From Rikenellaceae bacterium (GTDB lineage: Bacteria > Bacteroidota > Bacteroidia > Bacteroidales > Rikenellaceae), in assembly GCA_031256675.1 (NCBI GenBank), contig JAIRQC010000108.1:1-40986 (forward strand): DNA of 40,986 nt. Reading direction: 5' to 3'. The notes beneath the pieces are model-generated. The model saw only the letters and a program-made list of their open reading frames with translations, was not told the origin of the DNA and ran no database searches. Below are positions 25,771 to 34,457 of this stretch, piece by piece. A program made the translations under genes and the position numbers. Position 1 is the first letter of the stretch, and each line of letters begins with the position of its first letter.

Positions 25771-27083
25771 TGCGGGCCATGAGAACATGTATCGTCGGCT
25801 GCATATTGGCCGCGCTCCCGTTTGCAGGGGCCGTGGCCCTGAATCCGATCGTCCCTCCGGGCCTCTACATTGCCGACCCGTCGGCCCATGTGTGGAAAGA
25901 CGGCAAGGTTTACGTTTACGGCTCGAAGGACGAAAGCGTCAACTATTACTGCTCGTGGGAGTACCATGCGCTGTGGTCTTCGGACATGATAAACTGGCGT
26001 GTCGACCGCCACATCTTCTCGTCCCGCGACGTAGGCTTCAACGACAACCTGCTCTATGCGCCGGACTGTCAATATCGCGCGGGGAAGTATTACCTCTATT
26101 TCTGCAACGACAACGGCGAGGAGGGGGTAGCCACGAGCCCCTCGCCTTCGGGACCGTTCGGCGACAGCCGCCGGATCGAACTGCCCCGCAAGGGCATTGA
26201 TCCGTGCGTCTTTATCGACGACGACGGACAGGGCTACTATATCTGGGGGCAATTCTCGGCAAAAGTGGCCAGACTGAAGCCCTCGATGACCGAGATCGAC
26301 CCTGCCACGGTTCACGACGGGGTTGTGACCGAGAAAGAACATTTTTTCCACGAGGGGGCCTACATGATCAGGCGCAACGGCATTTACTATCTGATCTATG
26401 CCGACATAAGCCGCGCCAACCGTCCGTCGTGCCTCGGCTACTCGACCGCCGCCAGCCCGTTCGGCCCGTTCACGTACCGCGGGGTGATCATCGACGACGA
26501 TCATTGCGATCCGTTGAACTGGACCAACCACGGCTCGCTGGTCGAGTTCAACGGGCAGTGGTATGTGTTCTACCATCGCTCCACCCACAACAGCGTCATG
26601 ATGCGCAAGCCGTGCGTCGAACCCGTCCGGTTCAGTGCGGATGGCGCCATCCGCGAGGTGGAGATGACAACGCAGGGGGCCGAGGGGCCGCTCGACGCAA
26701 GGCGGAAGATGGATGCGGAGAGGGCCTGCCTGCTCTCCGGAAGCGTATACGTCGAGGCCTGCACGCCGGACAACGAGATGCTGACCTCTATCCGTAACGA
26801 CGACAGGGCGGCATACAAGTACCTCGATTTCGGTACGGGGATGGACAGCGTGATTGTGCGTGTCGTTCCGGGACGTAACGGAGGCAGGATACGTCTGGTC
26901 GCAGACCAGTTCTGGCACGGCGAAATGTGCGTAGTCAACATCCCTCCAAGAAAAGAGGCCGGTGGCGCCATTACGCTACGGAGAAAGCTCGACCGCCCTG
27001 TTAATGGGGTACATGCGCTGTGGCTGCATTTTCTCGGCCAGGGGAGCGATCTGTTCGACGTGGACTGGTTTGAGTTCAAATAA
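25770..27083 (+). CDS. Secreted GH43 glycosidase with a C-terminal CBM6-like domain
   Basis: A 437-residue enzyme of the arabinofuranosidase/xylosidase family GH43. The five-bladed propeller has its three acidic residues in recognisable places: Asp36 in YIADPSAHVW (base), Asp144 in KGIDPCVFIDDDG (pKa modulator) and Glu195 in FFHEGAYMI (acid). From about 320 a CBM6-like carbohydrate-binding domain follows (VEACTPDNEML, YLDFGTGMDSVIVRV, ending DVDWFEF). The ATG at 25770 overlaps the GH3 stop (TAATG). An in-frame ATG at 25779 would give an equally good signal peptide. Expected products are L-arabinose or D-xylose, consistent with the pentose genes at the left. A short hairpin separates it from the GH127 gene. 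Confidence 0.93.
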   Translation: MRAMRTCIVGCILAALPFAGAVALNPIVPPGLYIADPSAHVWKDGKVYVYGSKDESVNYYCSWEYHALWSSDMINWRVDRHIFSSRDVGFNDNLLYAPDCQYRAGKYYLYFCNDNGEEGVATSPSPSGPFGDSRRIELPRKGIDPCVFIDDDGQGYYIWGQFSAKVARLKPSMTEIDPATVHDGVVTEKEHFFHEGAYMIRRNGIYYLIYADISRANRPSCLGYSTAASPFGPFTYRGVIIDDDHCDPLNWTNHGSLVEFNGQWYVFYHRSTHNSVMMRKPCVEPVRFSADGAIREVEMTTQGAEGPLDARRKMDAERACLLSGSVYVEACTPDNEMLTSIRNDDRAAYKYLDFGTGMDSVIVRVVPGRNGGRIRLVADQFWHGEMCVVNIPPRKEAGGAITLRRKLDRPVNGVHALWLHFLGQGSDLFDVDWFEFK

Positions 27084-27091
27084 CTGCTTTT

Positions 27092-27110
27092 GTGGCCGGA
27101 CGCCGGCCAC
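27092..27110 (+). other. Intercistronic hairpin between GH43 and GH127
   Basis: GTGGCCGG at 27092-27099 and CCGGCCAC at 27103-27110 form a perfect 8-base stem with a 3-base loop, 9 bases after the GH43 stop. A T-rich stretch (TGTCTTTGTTAATTG) follows about 5 bases later, so weak termination is possible. Confidence 0.55.
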
Positions 27111-27137
27111 TGCTGTCTTTGTTAATTGTTAAAATAT

Positions 27138-29048
27138 ATGAGAGGAACTATTTTATTTGTGGCTGCGCTTTTTATGTTCCGTGCGGGCGGAACGGCGGCG
27201 GGGCCGAAAACCGACTACGGCCTGCCAGCCGAGGCATATAAAACGCGCATGATTGCAAGCGACCCCGCCGCGTGGAGGCCGGTCGCCTGCCCCGTGACGG
27301 CGCCGACGGGAGGGGTTACGCTTGAAGAGAACAGTCCGTTCCGCGTGGCTATGGAGCGGAATATCGACTATCTGAAATTCTATTCGGTCGATCATCTGCT
27401 CTATCCGTTCAGGGTGAGGGCGGGAGTGCAGAACCCGCCGGACGACCGCCCCCAGGTAGGGTTCTGGGATACCGATCTGCGCGGTTCGAGCGCGGGACGC
27501 TTCATGATGGGGGCGGGCAATACGCTCCGCTGGATGGAAAATGCAGAGTTGCGGGCGCGCCTCGACGCGCTGATCGACGGCGTCGAGAAGTGCCGCGAAG
27601 AGGATGGCTACATTCTTGCCTATCCTCGCATTATCGACAGCCTCCGAAGCGAAGAGGCCAACTATGCCCGCGCATGGTTCACGCACGGGCTTATCGAGGC
27701 CGCCATTGCGGGCAATCCGAAGGCATACGGGCTGCTGCGCGGCCATGCCGACTGTTTCAACCGCTGGGAGGAGTTGCACCCAAAACTTATCTACTGGTCG
27801 CACAACAGCCATCAGGGACACATAGCCAGCACGCGCACATATCTCTCGCCCGTCGGCAAGCCCGAAGATTTGCAGCTCGCCGAGAAATACTATCTCTGCG
27901 ACTGGTGGATGGACGACCTTGCCGCCGAACGCGACGAGGCCCTCTGGCAATATCCGCTGCAAAATCCGCACTGCTATCTGATAACCAGCTTCGAGGCATA
28001 TCTCGACCACTATCTGGCCACGGGCGAACAACGTTGTCTCGACGCGGCCCTCGGCGCATGGAGGATGATACACGACAAGTGGGAGCATGTAGGAGGCAGC
28101 ATCGCGATATGCGAGAACCAGTGGGATGCGCGCAGCGGCAAACGGGTATTGAAACACTGGGACATGCGTCGTGAGTGCAGCCATCCGCCCCGGTCGTACT
28201 ACCTGACGGGCTACGGCCATACGGGCGAAATCTGCGGCAGCGCATTCTGGATAAAGTTCAACCAGCGGCTCCACCGTCTGTACCCCGACGATGAGAGGTA
28301 TGTGGCCGAGATCGAGAAGTCGATCTACAACATTATCCTCGCCTGTCAGACCAAAGAGGGATGGATTCGCTACCACGCCATAATGGAGGGCAGGCACGAA
28401 AACCCGAAAGGCTCGCACAATACCTGCTGCGAGGGACAGGGCACGCGCATACTCGGTTCGCTGCCCGAATATATCTATTCCGTGGCCCCGGACGGACTGT
28501 ATGTGAACATGTACGAACCGTCGACCATTCAATGTGAGATTGGCGGCAAAAGCGTCGGCCTTACGCAGCATAGCAGTTTCCCTGACAGTCCCCTGGTCGG
28601 GCTGACGGTGTCGACCGCCTCGCCGGTAAGGATGAGGCTGCATGTCCGCATCCCGTCGTGGGCCGCTAGGGCGATGGAGGTCTCGGTGAATGGCAAAAAG
28701 GCGGCCACAGGCAACCCCGGCAGCTATGTTACCCTGTCGAGAAGCTGGCGCGACAGCGACAGGGTCGACTTCACCCTGCCTATGGAGCTGAAACTGACAA
28801 AATATACGGGGGCCGACTCCGTGGCTGGCTACGACCGCTATGCGGCGGAGTACGGGCCGATACTGCTGGCCGCCGCGATGAAGGAGAGGAAGGCGAACCC
28901 TGAGGTCGACTTCAGCCGGCTGAAGCCGAACCCGTCGCGCCCACTCCATTTCGACGTCGAGGGCGATTCGACGCACCGTTTTATGCCCTACCTGCAGATC
29001 TCCGACGAATGGTTCACGATCTATCCGTTAAGCGCCAAAGCCAAATGA
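27138..29048 (+). CDS. Secreted beta-L-arabinofuranosidase-type enzyme, GH127 (DUF1680)
   Basis: A 636-residue enzyme of the GH127 group, which removes beta-L-arabinofuranose, for instance from hydroxyproline-linked arabinans of plant glycoproteins. The fold is an (alpha/alpha)6 barrel with a C-terminal beta domain. The zinc-thiolate catalytic site is recognisable: Glu364 and Cys366 in TGEICGSAFWI, then Cys430-Cys431 in NTCCEGQGTRILGSLPEYIY. These match the Glu, three Cys pattern of the characterised Bifidobacterium enzyme, with the first Cys of the pair as nucleophile. The frame also has a TTG at 27126; I prefer ATG 27138, which starts the signal peptide MRGTILFVAALF. The stop overlaps the next gene by four bases (ATGA). 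Related families (GH146 and others) share this site. Confidence 0.9.
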   Translation: MRGTILFVAALFMFRAGGTAAGPKTDYGLPAEAYKTRMIASDPAAWRPVACPVTAPTGGVTLEENSPFRVAMERNIDYLKFYSVDHLLYPFRVRAGVQNPPDDRPQVGFWDTDLRGSSAGRFMMGAGNTLRWMENAELRARLDALIDGVEKCREEDGYILAYPRIIDSLRSEEANYARAWFTHGLIEAAIAGNPKAYGLLRGHADCFNRWEELHPKLIYWSHNSHQGHIASTRTYLSPVGKPEDLQLAEKYYLCDWWMDDLAAERDEALWQYPLQNPHCYLITSFEAYLDHYLATGEQRCLDAALGAWRMIHDKWEHVGGSIAICENQWDARSGKRVLKHWDMRRECSHPPRSYYLTGYGHTGEICGSAFWIKFNQRLHRLYPDDERYVAEIEKSIYNIILACQTKEGWIRYHAIMEGRHENPKGSHNTCCEGQGTRILGSLPEYIYSVAPDGLYVNMYEPSTIQCEIGGKSVGLTQHSSFPDSPLVGLTVSTASPVRMRLHVRIPSWAARAMEVSVNGKKAATGNPGSYVTLSRSWRDSDRVDFTLPMELKLTKYTGADSVAGYDRYAAEYGPILLAAAMKERKANPEVDFSRLKPNPSRPLHFDVEGDSTHRFMPYLQISDEWFTIYPLSAKAK

Positions 29049-31735
29049 GTACCGTTGCCCGCATATCGGCGACGGTCGCCATGCTGCTTGCGGCGCACCT
29101 CTCCGTCGCGCAGGCTGCGGAGGGGATGCTTCGCGTGTACGACCTCCGCACCGAACATATGTCCGACCCGCTCGGTATTGACGCCGAAAGGCCGCGTTTC
29201 AGCTGGAAAATAGCCGACGGGGCGCATGTCAGTGGAGAGAGGCAGACGGCTTACCGTATTCTTGTGGCCACGACTGCCGACAAGCTCGCAAGCGGCAGGG
29301 CGGACGTGTGGGACAGCGGCGTCGTGCCTTCCGACCAGTCGCATCTGGTAGAATACGGCGGTAGGGCACTTCGTTCGGGGGACGACTGCTACTGGAAAGT
29401 ACAGGTTTGCGACCGCGACGGCAAACGGTCGGAGTGGAGCCCTGCCGCCCGCTTTTCGACGGGACTTTTCAGCCGTTCGGAGTGGCGGGGGGAGTGGATA
29501 AAACATCCGTCGGCCCCGCCCGACAGGCACATCTGGTTTCGCCGTGAGCTGAAACTGAACGCCCGCCCCGCCACGACATTCGCATATGTCGCCACCAACG
29601 GCTACCACGAACTGTATGTCAACGGGCGCAAGGCGGACGATCGCCTTTTGGCCCCTGCCGTCGCGTGCATCGACAAACGGGTGTTCTATGTGACATACGA
29701 CATTACCCCGCTGCTGCAAAAGGGCGACAATGTCGTCGCCGTATGGTGGGGGGCGGGCTGGACGCGCAACAACTACTTCGCGCCGCGAACGGAGGGGGCG
29801 TTGCTCGTGCAGGTGGACGGCAGGACGGACAGGGGCACGCGCTTCGGCTTGTGTACGGACGGAACGTGGCGTTGCGAGGAGAGTTCGAGCCGCTACGTCG
29901 GACGCTTTCAGTTCATGGACATGGGCGGCGAGATGGTGGACGGACGGAGGGTTGACGACCGGTGGAACGCCGTCGGCTTCGACGACAGTCGCTGGGCGAG
30001 AGCCGCAGCGGCCAACCCGACGAAGGGCGGCGAATGGCCGACGCTTACCGCCCAGACCACCGACCGGTCGCGGATAGTAGAGACGATCGAACCGAAGGAG
30101 ATAACTGCCGAGGCCGGCGGCTGGAGGGTGGATATGGGCAAAAGTTTCACCGGCTTTCTCGAAGCGCGTTTCGACGGGTTGCAGGCGGGCGATACGGCCG
30201 TCATTCGCATCTCCGGCAGGGCGGACGTTTTGGAAGATCACCGGCAGCGGCACTGTTACATCGCCCGGGGGCAGGACGGCGAAACGTTCGTCAACCGCTT
30301 CAACTTCTTTGCCGGACGCTACATCCATTTCAAGGGGCTGCGGCAAAAACCTGCGCTTTCGGACATTCGCGGCCTTGCCGTGTCGAGCGCGGGGGAGCGC
30401 ACGGGCTATTTCGACTGTTCCGACACGCTGTTCAACCGCATTTACCGCACCGACCGTTGGACATACGAGATGTGCCACACCGAGGGGGTTGTGACCGACT
30501 GTCCCAACCGCGAACGGCTCGGGTATGGCGCCGAAGGGGCTTACCTGACCGCATGGGGCCTAGGGTTGCCCTGTTTCGCTTCGGCGGCCTATTACCTGAA
30601 AAACCTGCGCGACTGGGGCGACGTGCAGGCCGACGACGGCAGGATGAATTATGTCGCCCCGCAGATCAGCGACATGTGGGGCAACGCGCTGGGCGGCTCG
30701 GCCCCGCTGAATATCGCCCTCGAGCTCTACAACGCCTGCGGCGACCGGAAAGCTCTGGAAACAGCCGTAGAGACCGGACGGCGGTGGCTCGACTACCTGC
30801 TCCGCCACCTTGACGGCGAGGGACTGCTCACGCCTTACGACACGGAGCACGGCCATTTCCTCGGCGACTGGCTCCGACCTGGCCACGAGCGCGAACATGG
30901 GGGCGAGAATGCCCTGTTCTTCAACAACTGCGCGCTGGCAATGGCCCTCGACCACCATATCCGTATTTTGGAGGCGCTCGGGCAGGGCGACCGTGCCGCC
31001 CCGTACCGCCAAAGCCTGCAACGGCTGCGCGAGAACCTGCACCGGAAGTATTACAACCCCGATGTGCACAGCTATCTCGACGGCGACCAGGTGCGCACGG
31101 TCTTTGCCCTCTACGCGGGCGTCGTCCCCGAAGGGTTGCAGCCCGCCGCGCTTAAACATCTCGAACGGGATATGACCGACAGCGACTGTCACCCCTATTT
31201 CAATATCGGCAGCTTCTCGCGCTACCCCTGTTTCAAGGTTATGCTGGCCCACAGACAGTTCGACGAGATAGTTTGCGGCATCCTCTCCCGAACAACATGG
31301 CCGGGCTACGGCTACTTCCTGTTGTACGGCGAGACCACCTGGCCCGAAACGTGGGAGATCGACCACGACCGCAACTCGTCCGGCATCCATACCGGCTACA
31401 CCGGCGTCTCGGCGTGGTTCATAAAGGGACTGGCCGGCGTCGAGCCCGAGGAACCGGGCTACCGGAGGGTCGGCATACGTCCGCGCGTGGTCGGGAGGCT
31501 GCGCTACGCCAAAGCGGGGGTCGAAACGCCTTACGGGCTGGTAGAGAGCGGCTGGGAGAGAACGGAGGGCGGCGTGAGGTTCGACATTACGGTACCCGTA
31601 GGGGCCGTGGCGCGTATTTATCTTCCGGAAAACCTGTCGGGGATAACCGAGGGCGGAGTGCCGTTGTCGCAGGCAGACGGTCTGTCGATCGAGGTCGGGG
31701 CGGGAAAGTACCGGTTCGAAGGAAAAACCAAATAA
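29045..31735 (+). CDS. Secreted alpha-L-rhamnosidase, GH78 (copy 3, no discoidin insertion)
   Basis: An 896-residue GH78 enzyme with a signal peptide ending SVAQA. The frame is open from 29009 but that segment lies in the GH127 gene; ATG 29045 gives the signal peptide and a 4-base ATGA overlap typical of coupled genes. Domains are the N-terminal LRTEHMSDPLGIDAERPRFSWKI region, a rhamnosidase N domain and the (alpha/alpha)6 catalytic barrel. The catalytic motif is DCPNRERLGYGAEGA with Asp485 and Glu490; the C-terminal acidic residue is Glu768 in GETTWPETW. Motif spelling differs from copies 1 and 2 (CPNRER instead of CPQRDER), so it belongs to another GH78 branch and probably cuts a different linkage. 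The third M64-like gene starts 10 bases later. Confidence 0.93.
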   Translation: MSTVARISATVAMLLAAHLSVAQAAEGMLRVYDLRTEHMSDPLGIDAERPRFSWKIADGAHVSGERQTAYRILVATTADKLASGRADVWDSGVVPSDQSHLVEYGGRALRSGDDCYWKVQVCDRDGKRSEWSPAARFSTGLFSRSEWRGEWIKHPSAPPDRHIWFRRELKLNARPATTFAYVATNGYHELYVNGRKADDRLLAPAVACIDKRVFYVTYDITPLLQKGDNVVAVWWGAGWTRNNYFAPRTEGALLVQVDGRTDRGTRFGLCTDGTWRCEESSSRYVGRFQFMDMGGEMVDGRRVDDRWNAVGFDDSRWARAAAANPTKGGEWPTLTAQTTDRSRIVETIEPKEITAEAGGWRVDMGKSFTGFLEARFDGLQAGDTAVIRISGRADVLEDHRQRHCYIARGQDGETFVNRFNFFAGRYIHFKGLRQKPALSDIRGLAVSSAGERTGYFDCSDTLFNRIYRTDRWTYEMCHTEGVVTDCPNRERLGYGAEGAYLTAWGLGLPCFASAAYYLKNLRDWGDVQADDGRMNYVAPQISDMWGNALGGSAPLNIALELYNACGDRKALETAVETGRRWLDYLLRHLDGEGLLTPYDTEHGHFLGDWLRPGHEREHGGENALFFNNCALAMALDHHIRILEALGQGDRAAPYRQSLQRLRENLHRKYYNPDVHSYLDGDQVRTVFALYAGVVPEGLQPAALKHLERDMTDSDCHPYFNIGSFSRYPCFKVMLAHRQFDEIVCGILSRTTWPGYGYFLLYGETTWPETWEIDHDRNSSGIHTGYTGVSAWFIKGLAGVEPEEPGYRRVGIRPRVVGRLRYAKAGVETPYGLVESGWERTEGGVRFDITVPVGAVARIYLPENLSGITEGGVPLSQADGLSIEVGAGKYRFEGKTK

Positions 31736-31745
31736 AAAAATAGAG

Positions 31746-33638
31746 ATGAAAAGAGTAAATTATCTGGCGGCGACGCTTACGATTGCAGGAGTTCTGTTGA
31801 TGTCGTGCAAGCAGAGCGAGCCTAAAAACGGAGATGGAAAAACAGGCCGTGTCGAATTGAGCAGGGAAGAGATTGCGTTCGGGCGGACGGCAGACGCACA
31901 GACATTCACGATAGTGAGCAATGTGGACTATACGCTCGAATGCGATCAGGACTGGTTCTTTACGAACATACGCAGGGGCGTTGCATCCCAAACTCCCGAA
32001 ACGGTGCGCGTAGAGACGGAGACGTTTACGGGCGTCGCCCGTCAGGGGGAGGTGCTGATAAGGGCAGGAGGCAAGAAATATTCGGTGGTGATAAAGCAGT
32101 TCAATGCGGAAATAACCGTGTATTACCCCGGCAACACGATTTACACCGGCGATACGATTACTCTCGCCGATACGCCCGACCCGATCGATCACGTCTTTCG
32201 TGTGCGGTCGACCCACCAGTGGGAGACCGAGGCCGACGAGTGGATAACCGTCACGCCCAAACGTTCGTCTGCCATAAACGAGGCTGTACCCGCCACGGCC
32301 GTCGTCGGCGTAAACACAATGCAGGGCCAGCGTAAAGGCAGGATAGCATTTCACGCCATAGTTGGCCAGGGCGATACGATCACCAAGTATGTGTATGTAA
32401 AACAGGGGAAGTCGAACTTCTTTTTGTTGAATAAACAGGATATCGAGATCTCTGACGGCGGCGAAATAAAAAAGGTTCGCCTCACCGCAAGCGGCGACTG
32501 GTCGCTGACCGCAAGCCCCGCATGGCTGCATGTGGATAAAACAAGCGGCACGGCAGGCAACATCACGCTCAACATCAGCGCCGACCAGCGCATGGACGTC
32601 GGCGCAGACCGAACTGGCCAGATCACCGTCGTCTCCGGCGGCCAGACCAAAACGATAACCGTCAGACAGGGCCCTGCGGGCGCATACTGGAGCGACAATG
32701 AAGTATTGCAGGTGCACCAGCACACGGTCGGCAACGGCGTACCCATTGTGCTTATAGGCGACGGTTTCGACAGGGCTGAACTGAGAAAGGGCGGTTCCTA
32801 TGAGTCCAAAGCCACCGAACTGCTTGTGGATTACATTCTCAACTGTCAGATATTCCGCGACTTCAAGGATTATTTCGACCTGTATGTCTATATGGCCGTA
32901 TCGGCGGAGTCGGGCACAACCCCTCCCAATCCCGATAATGCCTTCGATTCGGGCAAGTCCAACGGCCCCAACTTCGACAGGGCGGTAAACAGGATCAACA
33001 ATCATCCGACATTCAAGGATGTCGGCAGAAAATGTCCCGACCAGATCGCGATCGTGTTCATGGGCAACGGCATGATCGGCGGCTATGCCTACTTCCACAT
33101 ACGCGCGGGCATCTATTCGACCGACGAAGGGCCGAACATCTACTGGTCTGCCCACGAATTTGTCGGGCACGGCTTTACGGGGCTCGCCGACGAATACGCG
33201 AGCAATTGCAGCTACATGGGCGGCCCCAGCGCTTTGCGGAGCGAGCAGAACAAGGGAAACGGGCTAGGACTGAATGTTTCGTGGACTAACGACACGAACC
33301 TGTACTGGAAAGCGGACGGAAACACGACCACCAACATTGCAGAATCGAACGGCAATCCTTGCGTGCCGTGGAAGCAGTTCATTGGACATCCGCAATATAC
33401 GGGAAGCAATGCGGTGGGTTTCCACGAGGGCGGCTGGTACTGCCCGACAGGCGTTTGGAGGCCGGAGGCGCACTCGATCATGGTCAACTGGCGCACCGCA
33501 TGGGGTAACGGCATGAACGCCAAATACTACAACGCGCAGTCGCGGTGGCTGATATACAAAAAAGTCCACGACCTTGCCGGTATCTCTGTCGATTTCGACG
33601 ATTTCGTGGCATACGACACGATAAACCTGCTGCCATAA
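31746..33638 (+). CDS. Surface lipoprotein with BACON-type domains and an M64 metallopeptidase domain (copy 3)
   Basis: A 630-residue lipoprotein (lipobox LLMSC, Cys21). Three BACON-like repeats are visible at about 35-120, 125-220 and 225-310, with WFFTN, EWITVTP and WLHVDKTSG markers. The peptidase domain begins with GVPIVLIGDGFDRAELRKGG near 335 and contains HEFVGHGFTGLADEY at 470-484. That motif keeps the HExxGH core and the downstream ADEY, as I recall for Bacteroidota M64 (IgA-type) peptidases, so this is the copy most likely to be a standard active enzyme. It lies only 10 bases after the third GH78, strongly suggesting co-transcription with the glycosidases. The substrate is unknown; immunoglobulin or glycoprotein cleavage would be inference from the family. 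Confidence 0.87.
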   Translation: MKRVNYLAATLTIAGVLLMSCKQSEPKNGDGKTGRVELSREEIAFGRTADAQTFTIVSNVDYTLECDQDWFFTNIRRGVASQTPETVRVETETFTGVARQGEVLIRAGGKKYSVVIKQFNAEITVYYPGNTIYTGDTITLADTPDPIDHVFRVRSTHQWETEADEWITVTPKRSSAINEAVPATAVVGVNTMQGQRKGRIAFHAIVGQGDTITKYVYVKQGKSNFFLLNKQDIEISDGGEIKKVRLTASGDWSLTASPAWLHVDKTSGTAGNITLNISADQRMDVGADRTGQITVVSGGQTKTITVRQGPAGAYWSDNEVLQVHQHTVGNGVPIVLIGDGFDRAELRKGGSYESKATELLVDYILNCQIFRDFKDYFDLYVYMAVSAESGTTPPNPDNAFDSGKSNGPNFDRAVNRINNHPTFKDVGRKCPDQIAIVFMGNGMIGGYAYFHIRAGIYSTDEGPNIYWSAHEFVGHGFTGLADEYASNCSYMGGPSALRSEQNKGNGLGLNVSWTNDTNLYWKADGNTTTNIAESNGNPCVPWKQFIGHPQYTGSNAVGFHEGGWYCPTGVWRPEAHSIMVNWRTAWGNGMNAKYYNAQSRWLIYKKVHDLAGISVDFDDFVAYDTINLLP

Positions 33639-33644
33639 CATGTG

Positions 33645-33672
33645 GTTCGGTGCGCGTCGTTGCGCCCCGAAC
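33645..33672 (+). terminator. Hairpin after the third M64-like gene
   Basis: GTTCGGTGCGC at 33645-33655 pairs with GCGCCCCGAAC at 33662-33672 (10 of 11 pairs, one T-C mismatch), loop of 6. It begins 7 bases after the stop codon. No T-run follows directly. It may mark the end of the glycosidase-peptidase operon. Confidence 0.5.
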
Positions 33673-33695
33673 GCATAATATTTAATTCGTTCGAG

Positions 33696-34382
33696 ATGAA
33701 AAACAGGATAGCCGCGATTATCCTGACAATCTTAGCGACGGCATTGTGCGCCGCAGGACAGGAGTATCGCAAGGATAAGAGGCCGCAGGCGGACAAGCGG
33801 GACGGGTTGGGAATGTACCAGGCAGAGAAGGTCGACATGCTGCACCTGCTTGGCGCGCTGGAGATAGCAGGGATCAGGATATTCAACTTCCCGCTCGAGC
33901 CGTTCGATAAAAAGTACCGAATGGAGATCCGTGTGCACGAATATGTCGACGGGAAGGAGGTAGAGCAGGGTGCGGCAAACAGTTTCGACTGCTTTCAGGA
34001 CAATACCTACATCCATCCCGACATGGAGGATACGGGCAGGTATTATACGGATTACATCGAATCGCTCACATTTTATACAAAAGAGGCCGACAGTACTTCG
34101 AAAATACGGTGCGACACCTATACAATGAGGGTGTACGCTTCGCTTCGAAAAAAAACAATACGCGCAGGCAGCTTCTACCAGTGGCGCAGTTACGGCAAAA
34201 CGGACTGGAAGCAGGGCGAGGAGATTCCGCTGCTGGTGTACGCTTCGTCGTGGTGGGATGACAAATACAAGATCGAACGGTTCTGCGGGGTTGTCGACCT
34301 CTCTCGTGACGAAGCCAGGACACGGGAACTTTTAGACATGTCGCCGCATTACTTTGTGATAACATACAAAATATTCGAATAA
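33696..34382 (+). CDS. Small secreted protein of unknown function (full-length paralogue of the left-edge gene)
   Basis: A 228-residue protein with a signal peptide (MKNRIAAIILTILATALCAAG, then Q). An upstream GTG at 33642 would add 18 residues without a signal peptide, so ATG 33696 is chosen. The mature part has no motif I recognise. It is rich in aromatic and charged residues and predicted mostly beta, with conserved C-terminal blocks [38 protein letters not shown] and SPHYFVITYK. The gene at 1-316 carries the same blocks. It has two cysteines outside the leader. It sits between the third M64-like gene and the GH63-like gene. Location suggests a periplasmic or surface accessory of the locus; no function is claimed. 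Confidence 0.8.
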   Translation: MKNRIAAIILTILATALCAAGQEYRKDKRPQADKRDGLGMYQAEKVDMLHLLGALEIAGIRIFNFPLEPFDKKYRMEIRVHEYVDGKEVEQGAANSFDCFQDNTYIHPDMEDTGRYYTDYIESLTFYTKEADSTSKIRCDTYTMRVYASLRKKTIRAGSFYQWRSYGKTDWKQGEEIPLLVYASSWWDDKYKIERFCGVVDLSRDEARTRELLDMSPHYFVITYKIFE

Positions 34383-34457
34383 AATTTTGCCCGCGCGCGC
34401 CTTTTCGTGCATGACGGAGGCTTCGGGCGACAATCTTCTATGACAAACAACCCTATT

